From Climacium dendroides (Eukaryota; Streptophyta; Bryopsida; Hypnales; Climaciaceae): a stretch of DNA of 64,000 nt. How positions within the stretch are numbered: the stretch's first letter is position 1; each line of letters opens with the position of its first letter. Positions 1 through 12,700 of this stretch are shown here, piece by piece. The position numbers and the translations under genes were made by a program. The stretch spans positions 13,640,001 through 13,704,000 of the forward strand of contig OX467082.1 in the NCBI GenBank assembly GCA_950106755.1. The letters run 5' to 3'. The notes under the pieces were generated by a model. That model did no database searches. It was not told the origin of the DNA and worked only from the letters and a program-made list of their open reading frames with translations.

Positions 1-399
1 TAATCTTGACTTTCCGTAGAGGGCTCTTGGAAATGAGCCTCAATGTACACTAGATCTTGGAGAAAAAATCTCTTTAAAAATTCATTTAAAAAAATTGTAG
101 AAAAAAGGCCTTGGGCGTTTAGGGCATTTAGGGGTTAAAACCCGTAACATCAATCACAGTTTTCCTGCGCCTTGCTCTCTCACCACCATAAACAATGCAG
201 AAAATCAAACAACAATAAACGCTCGCCCTGATGTCAACCTAATCAGGTCAAATGCAAGCCGACGCATACCAAGACCACAATTCAGAAGCTCAGCAAAACC
301 CATTGTTGGAAAGCATGGAAAGCATCGCATTCAACTAGATCTAAAACGCACTGATGACAACACAGGGTTTCAATCTTTGCAGAACGGGCTAAAAAGAGA

Positions 400-1000
400 A
401 TTACGATGACCTTGGCAGATCACAACATTCTTCAAATTCGATTTTCGAGGACCCCCAAGCGGTAATTATCCCTAACCAATGCTCACTTAATCGAGTGCCA
501 ACAATCAATTCTATACAATCAATTCTATACAGTACCACTATCCAAGTTGGGGAGAGGAATAATGAATTTGAACACTTCAATATCCAAACCTTAAAGATTG
601 AAACCCTGTTGTTGTCACAATACCATCCAGAGCAACGAACAATAAACCCACAATAATCACGTTGATCACAATCAGAACACAATCCCCCCGTCAAATTGAT
701 TACACACACAACCAGAGAACAGATCCGACAAAACAGAAAATTCTAAAAAAAACAGCCTAATACAACTTCACAAAAATGACCGTCAGAGTTGAGAGAACTA
801 ACCTAAGACGTCCACAAACCCTAGAGAACGTCGTTCGCGGCGAGTTCCGGCAAGCTAGTACTGATCTTTTGAAGAAAGCTTGCGCGAGAGACGGCGCTGC
901 AGCTCCGCTTGCAAGTCCTACAAACGAGATGTTGCGAAGCAGGCGATCTTTGGTGCCTGCACCCATCGCTTAGTTACCTCCTCATCGTCTGTCGCATAAC
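400..1000 (-). promoter_or_regulatory. Possible 5' end (promoter, 5' UTR, UTR intron) of a gene lying left of the window
   Basis: Read on the minus strand this stretch has the look of a plant transcription start region. It is less AT-rich than its surroundings. It has a CTAGGGTTT telo-box (plus strand AAACCCTAG at 816-824), followed downstream by T-rich leader-like sequence and a plausible splice donor (AAG|GTCATCG near 408). No convincing coding frame is present, so any coding part would lie beyond base 1. The nearby short ORFs show no family resemblance. This is inference from composition and one motif. Confidence 0.3.
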
Positions 1001-1294
1001 AACATCAATGCGTCCACACAATCTCAGCGGCGTCCATGCATTGACACAATCTATAGGTTTACGAGGAACTCCAAATTTGAAATACGTCAATTGCAAACGG
1101 ATCTGACAACAAGGGATGCAGACATACGCGGATTTTCGATCGCCGTCCCGGGAGTGGCAGCGTCGTTGCAGCTTCTGATAATGCACCCTAAAGCTTCGCG
1201 TGCCGATGCGTAACCGTGAAGACGAGATGATGACGAGCTCAGCCGGTGACCCGTCCACGGGATCAGCCGGTCATTTGGAACGCCTTTACCTCTT

Positions 1295-2066
1295 TATAGT
1301 AGAGGTACCCATTTCCAATCAAGCCCATATAAGGTAGAACTACCCATTACCACACAGATTTGCTATCTAGGTACTTTGGAGAAGCTATTTATGAGCTCTC
1401 ATATTTTCAGAGATTGAATTGTTTGAGAGAAGTCAATTGCAAAAAAATGAAGACATTCTGACAAGAATTGAATTTTTTGTGATTTTTCAAAGTTGAAATG
1501 TAAAACTGTGAATAGACCCTTGGTAAAGCATGACCAGACCATTGTTGAAGCATGGGCTGATGTGTCCACTCCCCAATGCATTGCCATCATGATCATGGAT
1601 GAGTAAGATTGTGATAATAAGATGGGCCACTGACGGAAATGGGAGGAACCTGTAGGTGGAAGAATTGGGTAAATGGTGGTAATGGGTAGTTCTACCTTAC
1701 AACCTGTAGGGTGCTCTATTTCCTACCAAGGTTGGGTTCAATTTTCAACCAAGCTTTGGAATGCGTTTTAACTATTAAGTTCATGAGACATGTCTTAAAG
1801 TGGTGAGCAAGAAAATAGGAAGTAGTGAGCACGAAAGTAATTTGGCTAGAATTGGAATTAGAAAAGTTTAGTGATTGTCTATAGGTTGACAACACTTTTT
1901 GTCTTCAAAATTCATAATAATTTAAGTTCAATTAAGAAAATTACTAAATTTTTTGCAATCCCAATCATTTCTATCAATGCACCTTTGAAAATATTTGCTT
2001 TCCCTTGCAACACTCCAAACCATGTCCAAAATTTCTTGTTTGATTAGTTATGGGTACCTTCACTAT
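1295..2066. repeat. Older TIR-like element interrupted by MITE copy 1
   Basis: The sequences TATAGTAGAGGTACCCA (from 1295) and TGGGTACCTTCACTATA (ending 2066) form an imperfect inverted pair around the MITE at 1332-1697. The part at about 1720-1970 is homologous to 29975-30230, with shared blocks such as AGGAAGTAGTGA. This marks a dispersed repeat family. The outer boundaries are inferred from the imperfect inverted pair only. Confidence 0.4.
1332..1697. mobile_element. MITE, AGGTAG family, copy 1 (TA-flanked)
   Basis: This 366-bp element has perfect terminal inverted repeats of at least 20 bp (AGGTAGAACTACCCATTACC at the left, its complement at the right). It is flanked by TA on both sides, as expected for a Tc1/mariner-type (Stowaway-like) insertion. 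It carries no coding capacity. A nearly identical copy in the same orientation lies at 16877-17244. Confidence 0.85.
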
Positions 2067-3014
2067 ACCTCTTTAATAAAGGTGATTTTATAATTGTACA
2101 AGATTACATGGAACTTATAGAATGTTTTTACTTGGCGTTAACTAGGAACCATGAGTAGAAATAAAGAGGGCATTGAAAAAGCATAGGAGTAGAGTTCACA
2201 ATGCCACAAGCTAGGGAGGTAAAATTAGAGCTTGTACATATTGGTTATTTCAACAGGCATTCCCATTGATGGGAGGTTACGTGAATAGCGTAGGAGGCAT
2301 TAGAAGCACAATAGATGGTTGTTTCCGCTTACGGGGATTGGAACTTTGAAAGTAGAGGTGGACTCCACCTTAGTGTCTTTACTACAATCCTCTTAGTGAC
2401 ACCTCCGACAACATGAATGTTGTACATCTGTACTTGCTCAATGGCAAGGAAATTCCACTTGGCATGCTGTTTTGTAGTTGCTAGTTTGTAGTTGTTGTCA
2501 TTGTGTGGTTAGCTTTGTGTTAGTTTGCTATGGTCGCCGCGGTATCGTGTGCGTTGAGGCCAAACAGTTGAGGTAGGTCTTGTACAAGTTGGTGCCAAAG
2601 TTGGGAGGGATGACATCACTAGAAGGAACAAGGTCAAGAATGGCATAGCTCATTTTAAGGGAAATCCCTATGAACCTTGGCGTGCTTGTACAATTTGGAA
2701 CGGACTATTGTTCCTTTTATACACGACAAAGCGGTTAGAGGAGTTTTGTGCTATCCTTTGAAATGTAGTAGCACATGTAAGTAGGCAATACTCCCTCTGA
2801 GAAGTAGGCCAATAGCCACTTTGACATCCTAGTAGCATAGCTTTGTCAAAGTGCAACACTTCTACATTGCCCTTATTAGATTTGCAGTTTTGACTATTGC
2901 AAGATTGCTTACAGAATTTAGCCATGAATGCCTTGATTCAATAATCCTTAGAATGTCGTTATTTTTACGTCTTGGTTGGTTACTTTGGTAGTTGACGTGA
3001 ACTAAGCTACAAAA
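2067..3014. other. Gene-free stretch between repeats
   Basis: I see no recognisable gene, RNA or clear repeat boundary here. It could contain decayed flanking parts of the Harbinger-like element that follows, but nothing in the translations supports a named domain. Confidence 0.4.
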
Positions 3015-3261
3015 TTGTTGTCATTTGCAAAGTTCACCAATGGCAATGATGATAAAGCATCTCTTTTGTTTGAGCTAGTAGATGAACCAATTCTAGATAC
3101 GCATTTCCTCGCTGCTAGTACTCTACACAATTTTAGTTCTCTTCTCCTTTCTATATCTTTCTTGAGGATGTCACCTTCTAAGTTAAATCCCATTCCACTA
3201 CATGGTTCTGTCAATTCTTTGTGCAATATATAATAACTAATGTTGGATTTCTATATTTCGG

Positions 3262-3767
3262 ATGAAGGCATTAGTTTTTAACCTCTTTGATTTGTTGAAA
3301 CCGAATGTGGAGAAGAAAAGTACAAAATATAGATTAGTTGTTTTCATTTTAGTCCACATTGCAAGTATGTTGTTCAAGTTGACGTATAGTGCAGATCTGA
3401 CAATTTGCAGTGAAATATTTGCCTTAGGATGGAGCACAATCTCCAAAATTTTACACGAAGTTGTGTATACCATTAACGACACACTAAAATATGAAATTTC
3501 TTAGCTACATGGGGATAGAATGGAACAGACATAAGAGAAGTTATTAACTCTTACTCTTTTTCCACCCTTGGTGGAGCTATTGATGGAATGCATATTTCCA
3601 TTTCCAAATCTAATTTCAATGCAATTGATTATTACTATTTCAAAACTAGTGGCTATAGCGTGAATTGTCAAGCAATGATAAATAGTGAGAAACACTTCAT
3701 CGATTTGTATATTGAAATTCTAGGCTCCACCAATGATACACAAGAAAAAATATGTATTCAACACAAT
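3262..3767 (+). pseudogene. PIF/Harbinger-type (DDE_Tnp_4 / HARBI1-like) transposase relic
   Basis: Two frames together resemble the plant Harbinger-type nuclease. The first (3262-3504) has a helix-rich stretch with SEIFALGWSTISKILHEV, typical of the region before the catalytic domain. A stop and frame change follow at 3502-3560. The second (about 3570-3767) has GAIDGMHISISK, matching the GAIDGTHI motif that carries the first catalytic Asp. It continues with DYYYFKTSGYSVNCQAMI and ends near a GSTND motif close to the position of the second Asp. The remaining C-terminal part, including the last acidic residue, is missing because the sequence runs directly into a CACTA-like repeat at about 3767. 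It is clearly non-functional: stop codons, a frameshift and truncation. Confidence 0.7.
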
Positions 3768-4959
3768 TAGCTGCTATGCAATTAGTGTTCTATATAACTA
3801 TCTTGTGACTATAAGACCTCTCTATTAGCACCAAATTTAAATTAATTGTTTTATGTTGTTGTTTTACTCCATTGATGCATTATTTTAATCCCAAAATAGT
3901 CAATTTATAGTTGCAAAAAACGACTAGGAAACAACTAAGAAAAGATTGTAATTGTAAAATGATCATAGTTGTTTCCTAGTCACTTTCTAATTGTTTCTAG
4001 GTTGCTTTCTAATCGTATACTAATTGTTTCTTAGTCGTTTCCTATAGTAGTAGGAAATTTAACTTTTTTGTTGATTTGGTTGCATTGATTTGATTCACTT
4101 TTTTGTTGATTTGAAGAGTAATTTGTTGATTTGAATAGAAATCAATAGAAAATTGAACCAAATGAGTGCGATCAAATCACCCCCAACCCTGAATTTTCTA
4201 ATAGTGAAGCTAGTTGTTTTCTAATCGCTTTTAGGTTGTACACTAGTTGTTTCTTAATCATTTTCTAGTTATTTCTTAATTGCTTTCAAAGTTCATTCTC
4301 ATTTGTCTTATATCAATTGTCCCATGTCAATTGTAAAGAGTACCATTAGGTTGAACATATAAGACTTGTAAGTTGTTGTAGTCTTATGCAATGAATTTTG
4401 TTGATTTAATTTTAAGATTTTTACAATTTCTAAATTTTTATGATTTCTAAATTTCTATAGAGTATAGATTTCTACAATTTGTAAAAATAAAAAAATATTT
4501 AAAATCCAAAAAAAATTTAAATCTATAAAATTATAAGGTTTCCTAAACCAATGAAATCTATTAAATATTAATATTTGAATTTATGAAATCTAGGAAGAAG
4601 ATATATTTGAAATTTTAATTCTAGAAAAAAGGTGGACCTAAAATTTTTAAGTCTAGAAAAAAATTAGACTTGAAATTCTAAAATCTAGAAAAAGGTAGTT
4701 CTAAAATTTTGCAATCTACAAATCATTGAGATTAATAATTTAAAATTTACAAATATACAAGTTGCAAACAAGTTGAAGATGAGTCACAAACGAGGCATGA
4801 CTTTTGCAATTGATATACCTTTTTTTCTAAATTTTAGGGTGTTCATTGCGACTAGAGGTCTCCAAATTATCATCAGTCGCAAACTAATCACAAATGTTTT
4901 ATACAATTGAAAAACTACTTGTATAGTGTAGTTGCAAAACCCCTCATTTTCTTCTAGTG
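3768..4959. mobile_element. Truncated CACTA element copy (left end missing)
   Basis: The right terminus TTTTCTTCTAGTG ends at 4959 and matches the terminus of the complete element at 46426-47981. Internally the two share reiterated TAGTTGTTTCCTAGTC-like motifs and a block of reiterated AAATCTAGAAAAA motifs. The left CACTA end is absent. Recognisable similarity starts near 3770, next to the broken Harbinger coding relic. No transposase is encoded. Confidence 0.75.
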
Positions 4960-5071
4960 GTAGATGATGGATCTTGACCAACTCTCATTCTTCAGTACAT
5001 AAACATAATAAAAGTGAAATCATGCAAATCAAAATTGTGTGTAAAGCATCGTACTTGAGGAGTTGACTACG

Positions 5072-5362
5072 ATCATCACAAAGTTTAAATATGAGGTTTA
5101 GACCTTACGGTTTGTCAACAGTTATCATATGATTATCATTGTTTCATGGGTTCGCACGTTAATTACAATTTATTGCATCATTACGATGCATTACTTCACA
5201 TTGTTACAATGCAGTTGCAAGTAATGCATTGTAATGATGCAATAATGATGTGAAGTAATGCATTGTAATGATACAATAAATTATAATTAATGTGAATCCA
5301 TGAAACAATGATAACCACATGATAACTATTGATAAACTATAGGGTCAAAACTTTGTGATGAT
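5072..5362. repeat. Fold-back hairpin element, arms about 130-145 bp
   Basis: The sequence from ATCATCACAAAGTTT (5072) reads back on the other strand from AAACTTTGTGATGAT (ending 5362), with a few mismatches along both arms. The centre is near 5215. The whole is very AT-rich and non-coding. It is probably a fold-back MITE. If transcribed it would form a long hairpin. Confidence 0.8.
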
Positions 5363-5561
5363 ATTGTGAATTTGAAATTATGAATGCAGATGTAGAAGGG
5401 TACATTTATTCCTTGTGCCAACTGCACATTTCATAGTAAACATCTTTGAAGTTTTCCTTTCTTTGGAGGAAGGCAAACCGAGTGTTTTGGCAAACATTAA
5501 ATCACCGCTTTTTTGTATTGCAACCTTGTAGAGTAGATTAGAATACAATGCAACTAACAAT

Positions 5562-5825
5562 GAGAAATTTTCAGGGTTGTCATAACGAGCGAACCGGACC
5601 GGACGGACGAGCGAACCGGACGGGCAAACTGGCCCGAACGGACGGACGGTCTAGACGGCTTTAATTTTGAGAGTTTTGCACCTTGACGATCCCGTCCACG
5701 CCCTGCCATCTACGCCTTGACGATCCCGTCCGCGCCCCGACTATAGCGTCCACGCCTTGTCGGGCGAATTGGACGAACGGGCGAACCGGACATCCGCCCA
5801 CTATGAAAACCCTGAAATTTTTCTC
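5562..5825. mobile_element. GC-rich short TIR element
   Basis: An imperfect inverted repeat of about 22 bp (GAGAAATTTTCAGGG at 5562; its near complement ending at 5825) bounds a GC-rich core. The core is made of degenerate repeats such as GAACCGGACGG and CTTGACGATCCCGTCC. The contrast with the AT-rich surroundings is sharp. I see no gene; the small ORF inside is a by-product of the repeats. It is probably a non-autonomous DNA element, family unknown. Confidence 0.5.
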
Positions 5826-5903
5826 AAATCTTCATTTTTGTGAAGAACAACCGCTACCAAAAACCTGGCCATAAACCCCAAATTTTCTCCATAATAATAG
5901 ATA

Positions 5904-6328
5904 CTCCCTCTATTCCACAAAAAACCTCCAAATCAAGGTTAGCTCTTGTTCCACAAAAAAACTCCCTTTTACTGATCTTAACCAATAAGTGTTGGCCGTG
6001 TTGAAAGCCCTCTGTAGGACAAGTTAGAGGAACAAGGAGCATTCCTCTCCTTGCAAGTTGGACCTTGTCCATATGAGACATCTTATACTTGTTGTTTCCA
6101 TCATTTTTGATTGTCTCAATCATGCATTGTTGCAAAGACTATTGAAATATGATAAAAACAGCTTGGATTTTGGCTAGCGAAATGATAGCGACTCTGTCAC
6201 AAATTTTGCACAGGTCTTAGGGATGGTATAGAGATTCTTGAATGCATGCATGACCGTGGAAAAGACCAAAAGTACAATTAATCCCTCACCAAAAAGAAAT
6301 TAGGAAGTTTTTTGTGGAACAGAGGGAG
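5904..6328. mobile_element. Stowaway-like MITE, TA-flanked
   Basis: The termini read CTCCCTCTATTCCACAAAAA at the left and the complement of CTCCCTCTGTTCCACAAAAA at the right. They are flanked by TA (5902-5903 and 6329-6330). CTCCCTC plus a TA duplication is the hallmark of Stowaway MITEs. The 425-bp element lies about 430 bp upstream of the RAD54 start codon, so it is part of that promoter region. It has no coding capacity. Confidence 0.85.
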
Positions 6329-6760
6329 TAGTTAGCACAAAAACAACAGGCTGGTGTGAACATCAGCGGTTGTAGGCAATACCACCACCGCTCTTTCCTA
6401 ACATGCCTTTCGGGTGATATTAAAGAGGTTTAGGTGCGAAATCAGTAGCGTGGTAACCGCCACGTGTCCTGCAGCATTTGAACTTCTATTGGCGCCAGTT
6501 GCTGGCCGACTTCTAACGTAGGCCACATTCTGGCATTAGCACGACTCTCACAATCGTCAGTCGGGTTGCATTGTGTCAGAATGTTTGATAAGCTTAACTA
6601 TCCGTAGAAATTCTTCTCAATCTGGATGATGCACTTTTTTTGTTATCGCTTGAATCCCTTGAACGCAACTGCTGAAACCTTGATGAGACTTACGAATTGC
6701 TAGTTCGGCAGGGGCTGGCTTCCTTGCTGCGGTTATCGAGTATGTGCGACTGAGAGAAAA

Positions 6761-9700
6761 ATGGGGAAAGGATCTGAGGAGAGTGATTATGAATGCGAGG
6801 GCGAATTGAGAGAAGAAGAAGAGCCGGAGGAGGAAGAAGAAGAAGAGGAAGAGGAGGTCGTAGATTCTACGCAAGATCAAGATGAAGCGCAGTCCCAGAA
6901 AGCACAGAATGTTGCCGCTTTGTTAAGGTAGGCCTTCCCACCGTCAATTAGGGTTTCATGTGTCCTAATTTCTCGCTTGTTTGATTTTTGAAGTGTTGAG
7001 GTTTTCGAGATTCTTGAGATTGTTGAGGTCCTAGAGATTGTGGTTTTTCCGAATTGGTGCAGGGGCGACGTGCAAGTGAATCGACAGGCACTGCTTCCGA
7101 AATTGCTTACAGTCTCCGATGCGGCAGCAGTTATTCGGCGACCATTCAAGTCGCCATGCCCTAGACCCTCGCCTGGCTCCCAAGCTGAGCTGCTTCGTCG
7201 TCTCTCGGCTCGGAAGCGCTTCGTTCCATGGGGTTGTGTGAGTTCGCCTCTCACTCCCATCACCAATATCCCACTGCCGCTGGCCCCCGTGCCAGAGGAG
7301 CCTCCTCCCAAGGTCGAGCTTCCTCCGGGGGTGGAACCTCTGGTTCTGTGGCAGCCGGAGGACAGTGACGGCGAGCCTGAAGATGGGGAAAAGGCAGAAC
7401 CGATCATTGTGGATCCTCATCTTGTCAAATTCTTGCGGCAACATCAGAGGTAATACTCTCTCTATTCTGACCGTGTATCGCTACTCTGAAAGTTTTAGCA
7501 CTTGTTTCATTGGTGGTTTTATGTTAAGTTCCGACTTGTGGACCTTGGTGTGGTGTCTTGAACAAAGGGACTCTGCACTCATGCTGACATCTTCACATGT
7601 TCTTCTTATGCACACAAAAACTGTTCTCTCATTCGAATGGATTCTTAGCATGTGACAGTTTTCATTGCTTGAATGGCATTTAGTGAAACCATAGACATAC
7701 GGTTTAAGGAAACATGTGGAGTTGGGACATTATTTCACGTTTTTACAATTGTTGTAGTGGTGGTTTTGGTATATGATTTCTGGTCGTGTATTTGTGCAGG
7801 GAAGGCGTTCAGTTCATGTTTGAGTGTGTAGCTGGTCTTCGTGGCATGGCAATATCAAAAAATGACAAAGCCACGTCTGGTGGTTGCATTCTTGCAGATG
7901 ACATGGGGTACATCAAAATCACTTCCTTCACGATTGTTGACATTGTTTGTTCATAGAACTAGCACTAGCTTCCTTACTTTCATCACAAAAAATCGTTGGG
8001 TAACTCCTCATATGGACTATCAAAAGGATGAGAAATGCTTGGAAATTGCCGACTACTACCTTGAAGTGCATAGAATATGTGTGTAGGTTTCTTGGACCAA
8101 GGTAGTGTGCTGAAACCAATTTTGGTATGTTACAGATTGGGAAAAACTTTGCAATCAATCACCCTCATGTGGACGCTGTTGAAACAAGGTTTCGATGGTA
8201 AGCCAATGGCAAAGAGGGTTGTCATTATTACTCCAACAAGCCTCGTGAGTAATTGGGAGCAGGAAATTACGAAATGGTTGAGCCATAGTACTGTCAATGT
8301 CCTGGCAATGTGTGAGTCCACTCGAGCAGATGTTCTTCAAGGAATTTCTACCTTTCTCTCCCCACAGAATTTTTATCAGGTGAATCCGACTTCCATCTTT
8401 CCTTCTTATTGAAGATGCTCATCATGAAATTGCTTCTTTGGTAACCCTAATACGGTATGGATAATATTGTATTTTCCAAAGTAGTGGGAGTATTAGCAAA
8501 TGTAGCCACAATGCTAATTATAACCTACTCTGGACTTCCATGTAATGCTTTTTTAAGTGTAGAATGTCAAGACATTTTAATTATAATTATGGTTTATAAT
8601 TACCAGTAGTACGGTGTCGTACTTGTATTGCCCCTCAAACCTACAAGCCCAGATGAAGTGAAATTGGTCTACTAATTTCGTCCAAAAAAATGTTCAGGTG
8701 CTAATCATTTCATACGAGACTTTTCGCATGCATGCATCACGTTTTGAAAAAGAAGGAAGTTGCGACCTCCTCATTTGCGACGAAGCGCACCGGCTTAAGA
8801 ACGATAAGACACTCACTAACCAGGTATGTACGCGCTCAAATGGTTGGTAGGACGGATGGTATGATGTCTCTTTTTCACTGAAATTGTAACCATTGATCTC
8901 CACGATGTACCATCCCGCATGTCACCAGCAGTAGTATCTAAATAAGGGTGTTTGATCAAGTGCTATTTATTGTTAACAAGACATTTCACTGCTACACAGG
9001 TACTTCAATAAAACTCTAGCTCAGTCGCATGTAAACCAGCTTCTGCATAGCATTGGATGTTTGGTTATGGTAACGGTGTGCATTTATTTGGCTGTTTCTG
9101 ATGTTGGACTGGGCTGGCATGTGCAGGCTCTAGCTTCTCTTCCATGTTTTAGGCGCGTGCTGTTATCTGGTACTCCTATGCAGGTAAGGCTATTCAGGTA
9201 TCTCCACGTTTTGGTTGTTTTGAAGCTACTTTTGGATGCCTTGTGTTGTAATATCCTTATGCCTTCAAGTTGTGTGATTGCAGAATGATCTGGAAGAGTT
9301 TTATGCAATGGTCAATTTCACAAATCCCGGAGTCCTCGGTGATGCAACCAAATTCCGTAGATACTATGAAGTACGTCTCTTGCACCTCATGAACGCTGCA
9401 TATCATTCTAGAGCAGTGTTGATTGCCCACCTGTTCAGCTTAACTGTCGTGGGCAGTAATTGCAATTGCCTAGTTGGCTGAGTGTCAGCACTTTCATTCT
9501 TGAGCTCAAGATGTGAGGATCTGTGCTAAGGATTGAGGACGCCAGAGAGTTGGAGCACTTTGGATGTCTTTTGTTCTCCTTTCAACTGCGTTACGTATAC
9601 CGAAGTCAGTTTCTCCCTGTGGTTATTTATTTCCGTATCTTCAGTAGACCTGACGGAGATAGTCTTTGTTTTCCAGAACCCCATTCTGACTGGGCGAGAG

Positions 9701-12700
9701 CCTGATGCTACTGATGAAGCGCGAGCAATGAGTATTGAACGATCGGCTGAGCTCAGTGAGAAAGTCAATCAGGTATCTCCCCAACGTTACGCCTGAAGTT
9801 AGCACCTGTAACATTCTATTCATGCCGTAACGAATATGGAGATACGATTCTGACCTGATATTGTTGTTGCATGGCAGTTCATATTGCGGCGAACCAATGC
9901 TTTACTTTCAAATCATTTGCCACCTAAGGTATGACATGATTTCATTCTCTGGCCTGTTTTCTGTATAATTTCTCAGTTATTGGGGAAGATAGACGCAGTC
10001 TCAAAGCCTCTGCTCTCTGTTTTACAGTATCTAGAACTTTGGTTGATGGATTGTCCCCGATCTGTGCTGCACTGCAAGAAACTCAAGTAATGGCCTGGCC
10101 GGTTTTCTGACTCAGTTGTTTGCAGATTGTGGAGGTTGTTTGTTGTAAAATGACAGAGCTTCAAACAAACCTGTATCGACATTTTATACGATCAAAGAAT
10201 GTGAGTCCTATTAAACCAATTGTCTTGATATGAGTATCTTATTCGAATTTTGCCCTTGACAGATTCAGTAGGGATCCATGGAAATACTACAGTGGGTCCT
10301 TGTTTACTACACTGGGTCTCTTCAAGATTCATTGCTTCGCAATTATGACTCGATGTTTTTGCTGATGAATGAAATAGGTTCGTCAAGCCTTGGAGGACCA
10401 GACAAAGCGCGCAAAGGTATTAGCGTCAATCACGGCATTGAAGAAGTTGTGCAATCATCCCAAGGTACTCGCTCTGTCCGTATTTTCTCATTGATATGTC
10501 TATTTTTGAGGCACATTTATCGGTACTACCATCTGTATCAGTTGGCTCATGCTACTCCCCAGAACCAAAAGTTTATAGGTTATCATAAATTGCTGGCAGC
10601 TTATAATTATCTTATTTTAGCACTTTGGACTCTTCTCGAGTGCCATGGATATTCAACCATGTTATTTGTGTGCAGCTTATCTACGATACAATTCGTGCTG
10701 GTGGATCCGATGCTGCAGGATTCGGCGACTGCCTGAAATTGTTCCCGCAGCACTTGATCGCCAGCAGGTGTGTGCGTTAGAACTCTGGATATGTGCAGAG
10801 AACGTTCTTGTTGGTAGCATTATGACCAACCTCTTGGATATATTGGATTGCAGGAGTGGTTCTTGGCCAGATTGGATTGAGTTGTCGGGGAAAATGGCAG
10901 TACTAGCACGTTTACTCTCGGAACTACGCTGCAAGACGGATGACCGCATCGTCCTTGTCTCCAACTATACCCAGGTCTTTGCGCAGTCTTTGCGTCAGTA
11001 ACCTATTTGAGTTAACAACATACACCATCTGGCTTATTTTGATACAGTAAATACACCGTAATACTGTAGGTGTTCAATTGTCACGGTTAAAAATAAATGT
11101 AGCTCGCAAAAATAATTGTATGCTACTTTGCAGCTTTGCAGCTTTTAAGGTGGTCAAATGTGCCACGTTATATTTGAAAAAGATATACCACTGTGGTTTC
11201 AATATATGTTGAATTTAGCGTAGTTTGTCCATACTCCCTGCACGTCACAAGGACTTAATATTTTCTATCAACAGACTTTGGATTTATTCGCTCAAATTTG
11301 CCGAGAGAGGAGCTACCCATTCGTAAGGCTGGACGGGTCCACCTCGATTGGTAAACGGCAAAAGTTGGTTTCGAGATTTAACGACCAGAATCAGGTAAAC
11401 TATGTTGGCATACAACAACTACGGGTGAAGAACAAATAGCTTTGCTAGCAGGTATGATTGCAAAATGCCTATATTTTGATGTATTTATCCGACTTAGGTT
11501 TCTTGCTGACGCCTCCGTGTTTCTTCGCAGAATGAATTTGCTTTCCTACTAAGTAGCAAAGCTGGAGGTTGTGGTTTGAATTTAATTGGAGGAAACCGGT
11601 TGGTGCTCTTTGATCCAGACTGGAATCCTGCCACTGATAAACAGGTATGAAATGTCAAGTCACTATTCACGGTTAAGCCATGTTTACTAAGTGATCGGTT
11701 TTGCACTTGTTATGTCTTGCTCCCTAATTCAGCTTTTGCTGTCATTGCTCCATCATAGGCGGCAGCTCGAGTCTGGAGAGATGGGCAGAAAAAAAGGGTA
11801 TTCGTTTATCGGTTTCTGGCCAGTGGCAGCATTGAGGAAAAGGTACTGAAAGACGGAACTGACTAGAAGTTCTTTGAATTTCAAGGCTGGACAGTGCTGG
11901 CATTCCTGCAGACCAACTTGTTGGACTTCTCTTCACATTGCATGTGGTCTGCTGATTCTTCCAGGTGTTTCAACGCCAGATGTCTAAGGAGGGACTTCAG
12001 AAGGTGGTTGACAAAGAACAATCAACTGATGCTAAAGCTCAGGTTTGTGAACACCACTTGACATTGTTCAACGAGCAGCTTTGCTATGAGAGGCACTTTC
12101 TCCTTTGTCGTGTAGCTACAGAGCCTGAAGAGGCTCTGTAGCTTATCTCTTGGTCATTTCATGATAGACTTTAGAGTTCAGTTTCTGAGTAGCAACAAAT
12201 ACTTTACATAAGAATCTACTCAAGTTTGTCACTTCACTGTAGATGTAGCTTGATGCAACTGACCGCCTCACCTTTGGTTCTAGAGCTCACAATGTGCAAC
12301 TTTTGTGATTCTTAGTAACCCTGAATGATCATCAAGTTTGTTTCTGACAAATGCTTGGTATCAACGTGTGCAGGTGAACATGCTATCCACAGATGATCTC
12401 AGAGACCTGTTCACGCTCCGTGAAGACATCAGGTATCGATATCGAACAGACCAGGAACTAGGGTCGAGTCCATACGGTCCCTTGGCGTGGTCTGCTTATA
12501 ATGTTTAGCTAACTTTGAAACGCACAGGTCTGATACACATGATTCGATAACCTGTGAGCGTTGTGACGCGGACGCCGACTCTGAGGAAATCACTGGCACT
12601 CCTGATACTTTCGATGGCACTGTTGAAGACGTTGGCGAGTTTGCTAAAGTGGCGGGGTGTTCAGGAAAGCTAAGATCATGGGAGAGACAGGTGTGCATCC

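Noticed and set aside
7031..7407. Long minus-strand frames over RAD54 exon 2
   Set aside because: Shadows of the GC-rich, proline-rich coding exon on the plus strand, which is supported by splicing phase and family similarity.
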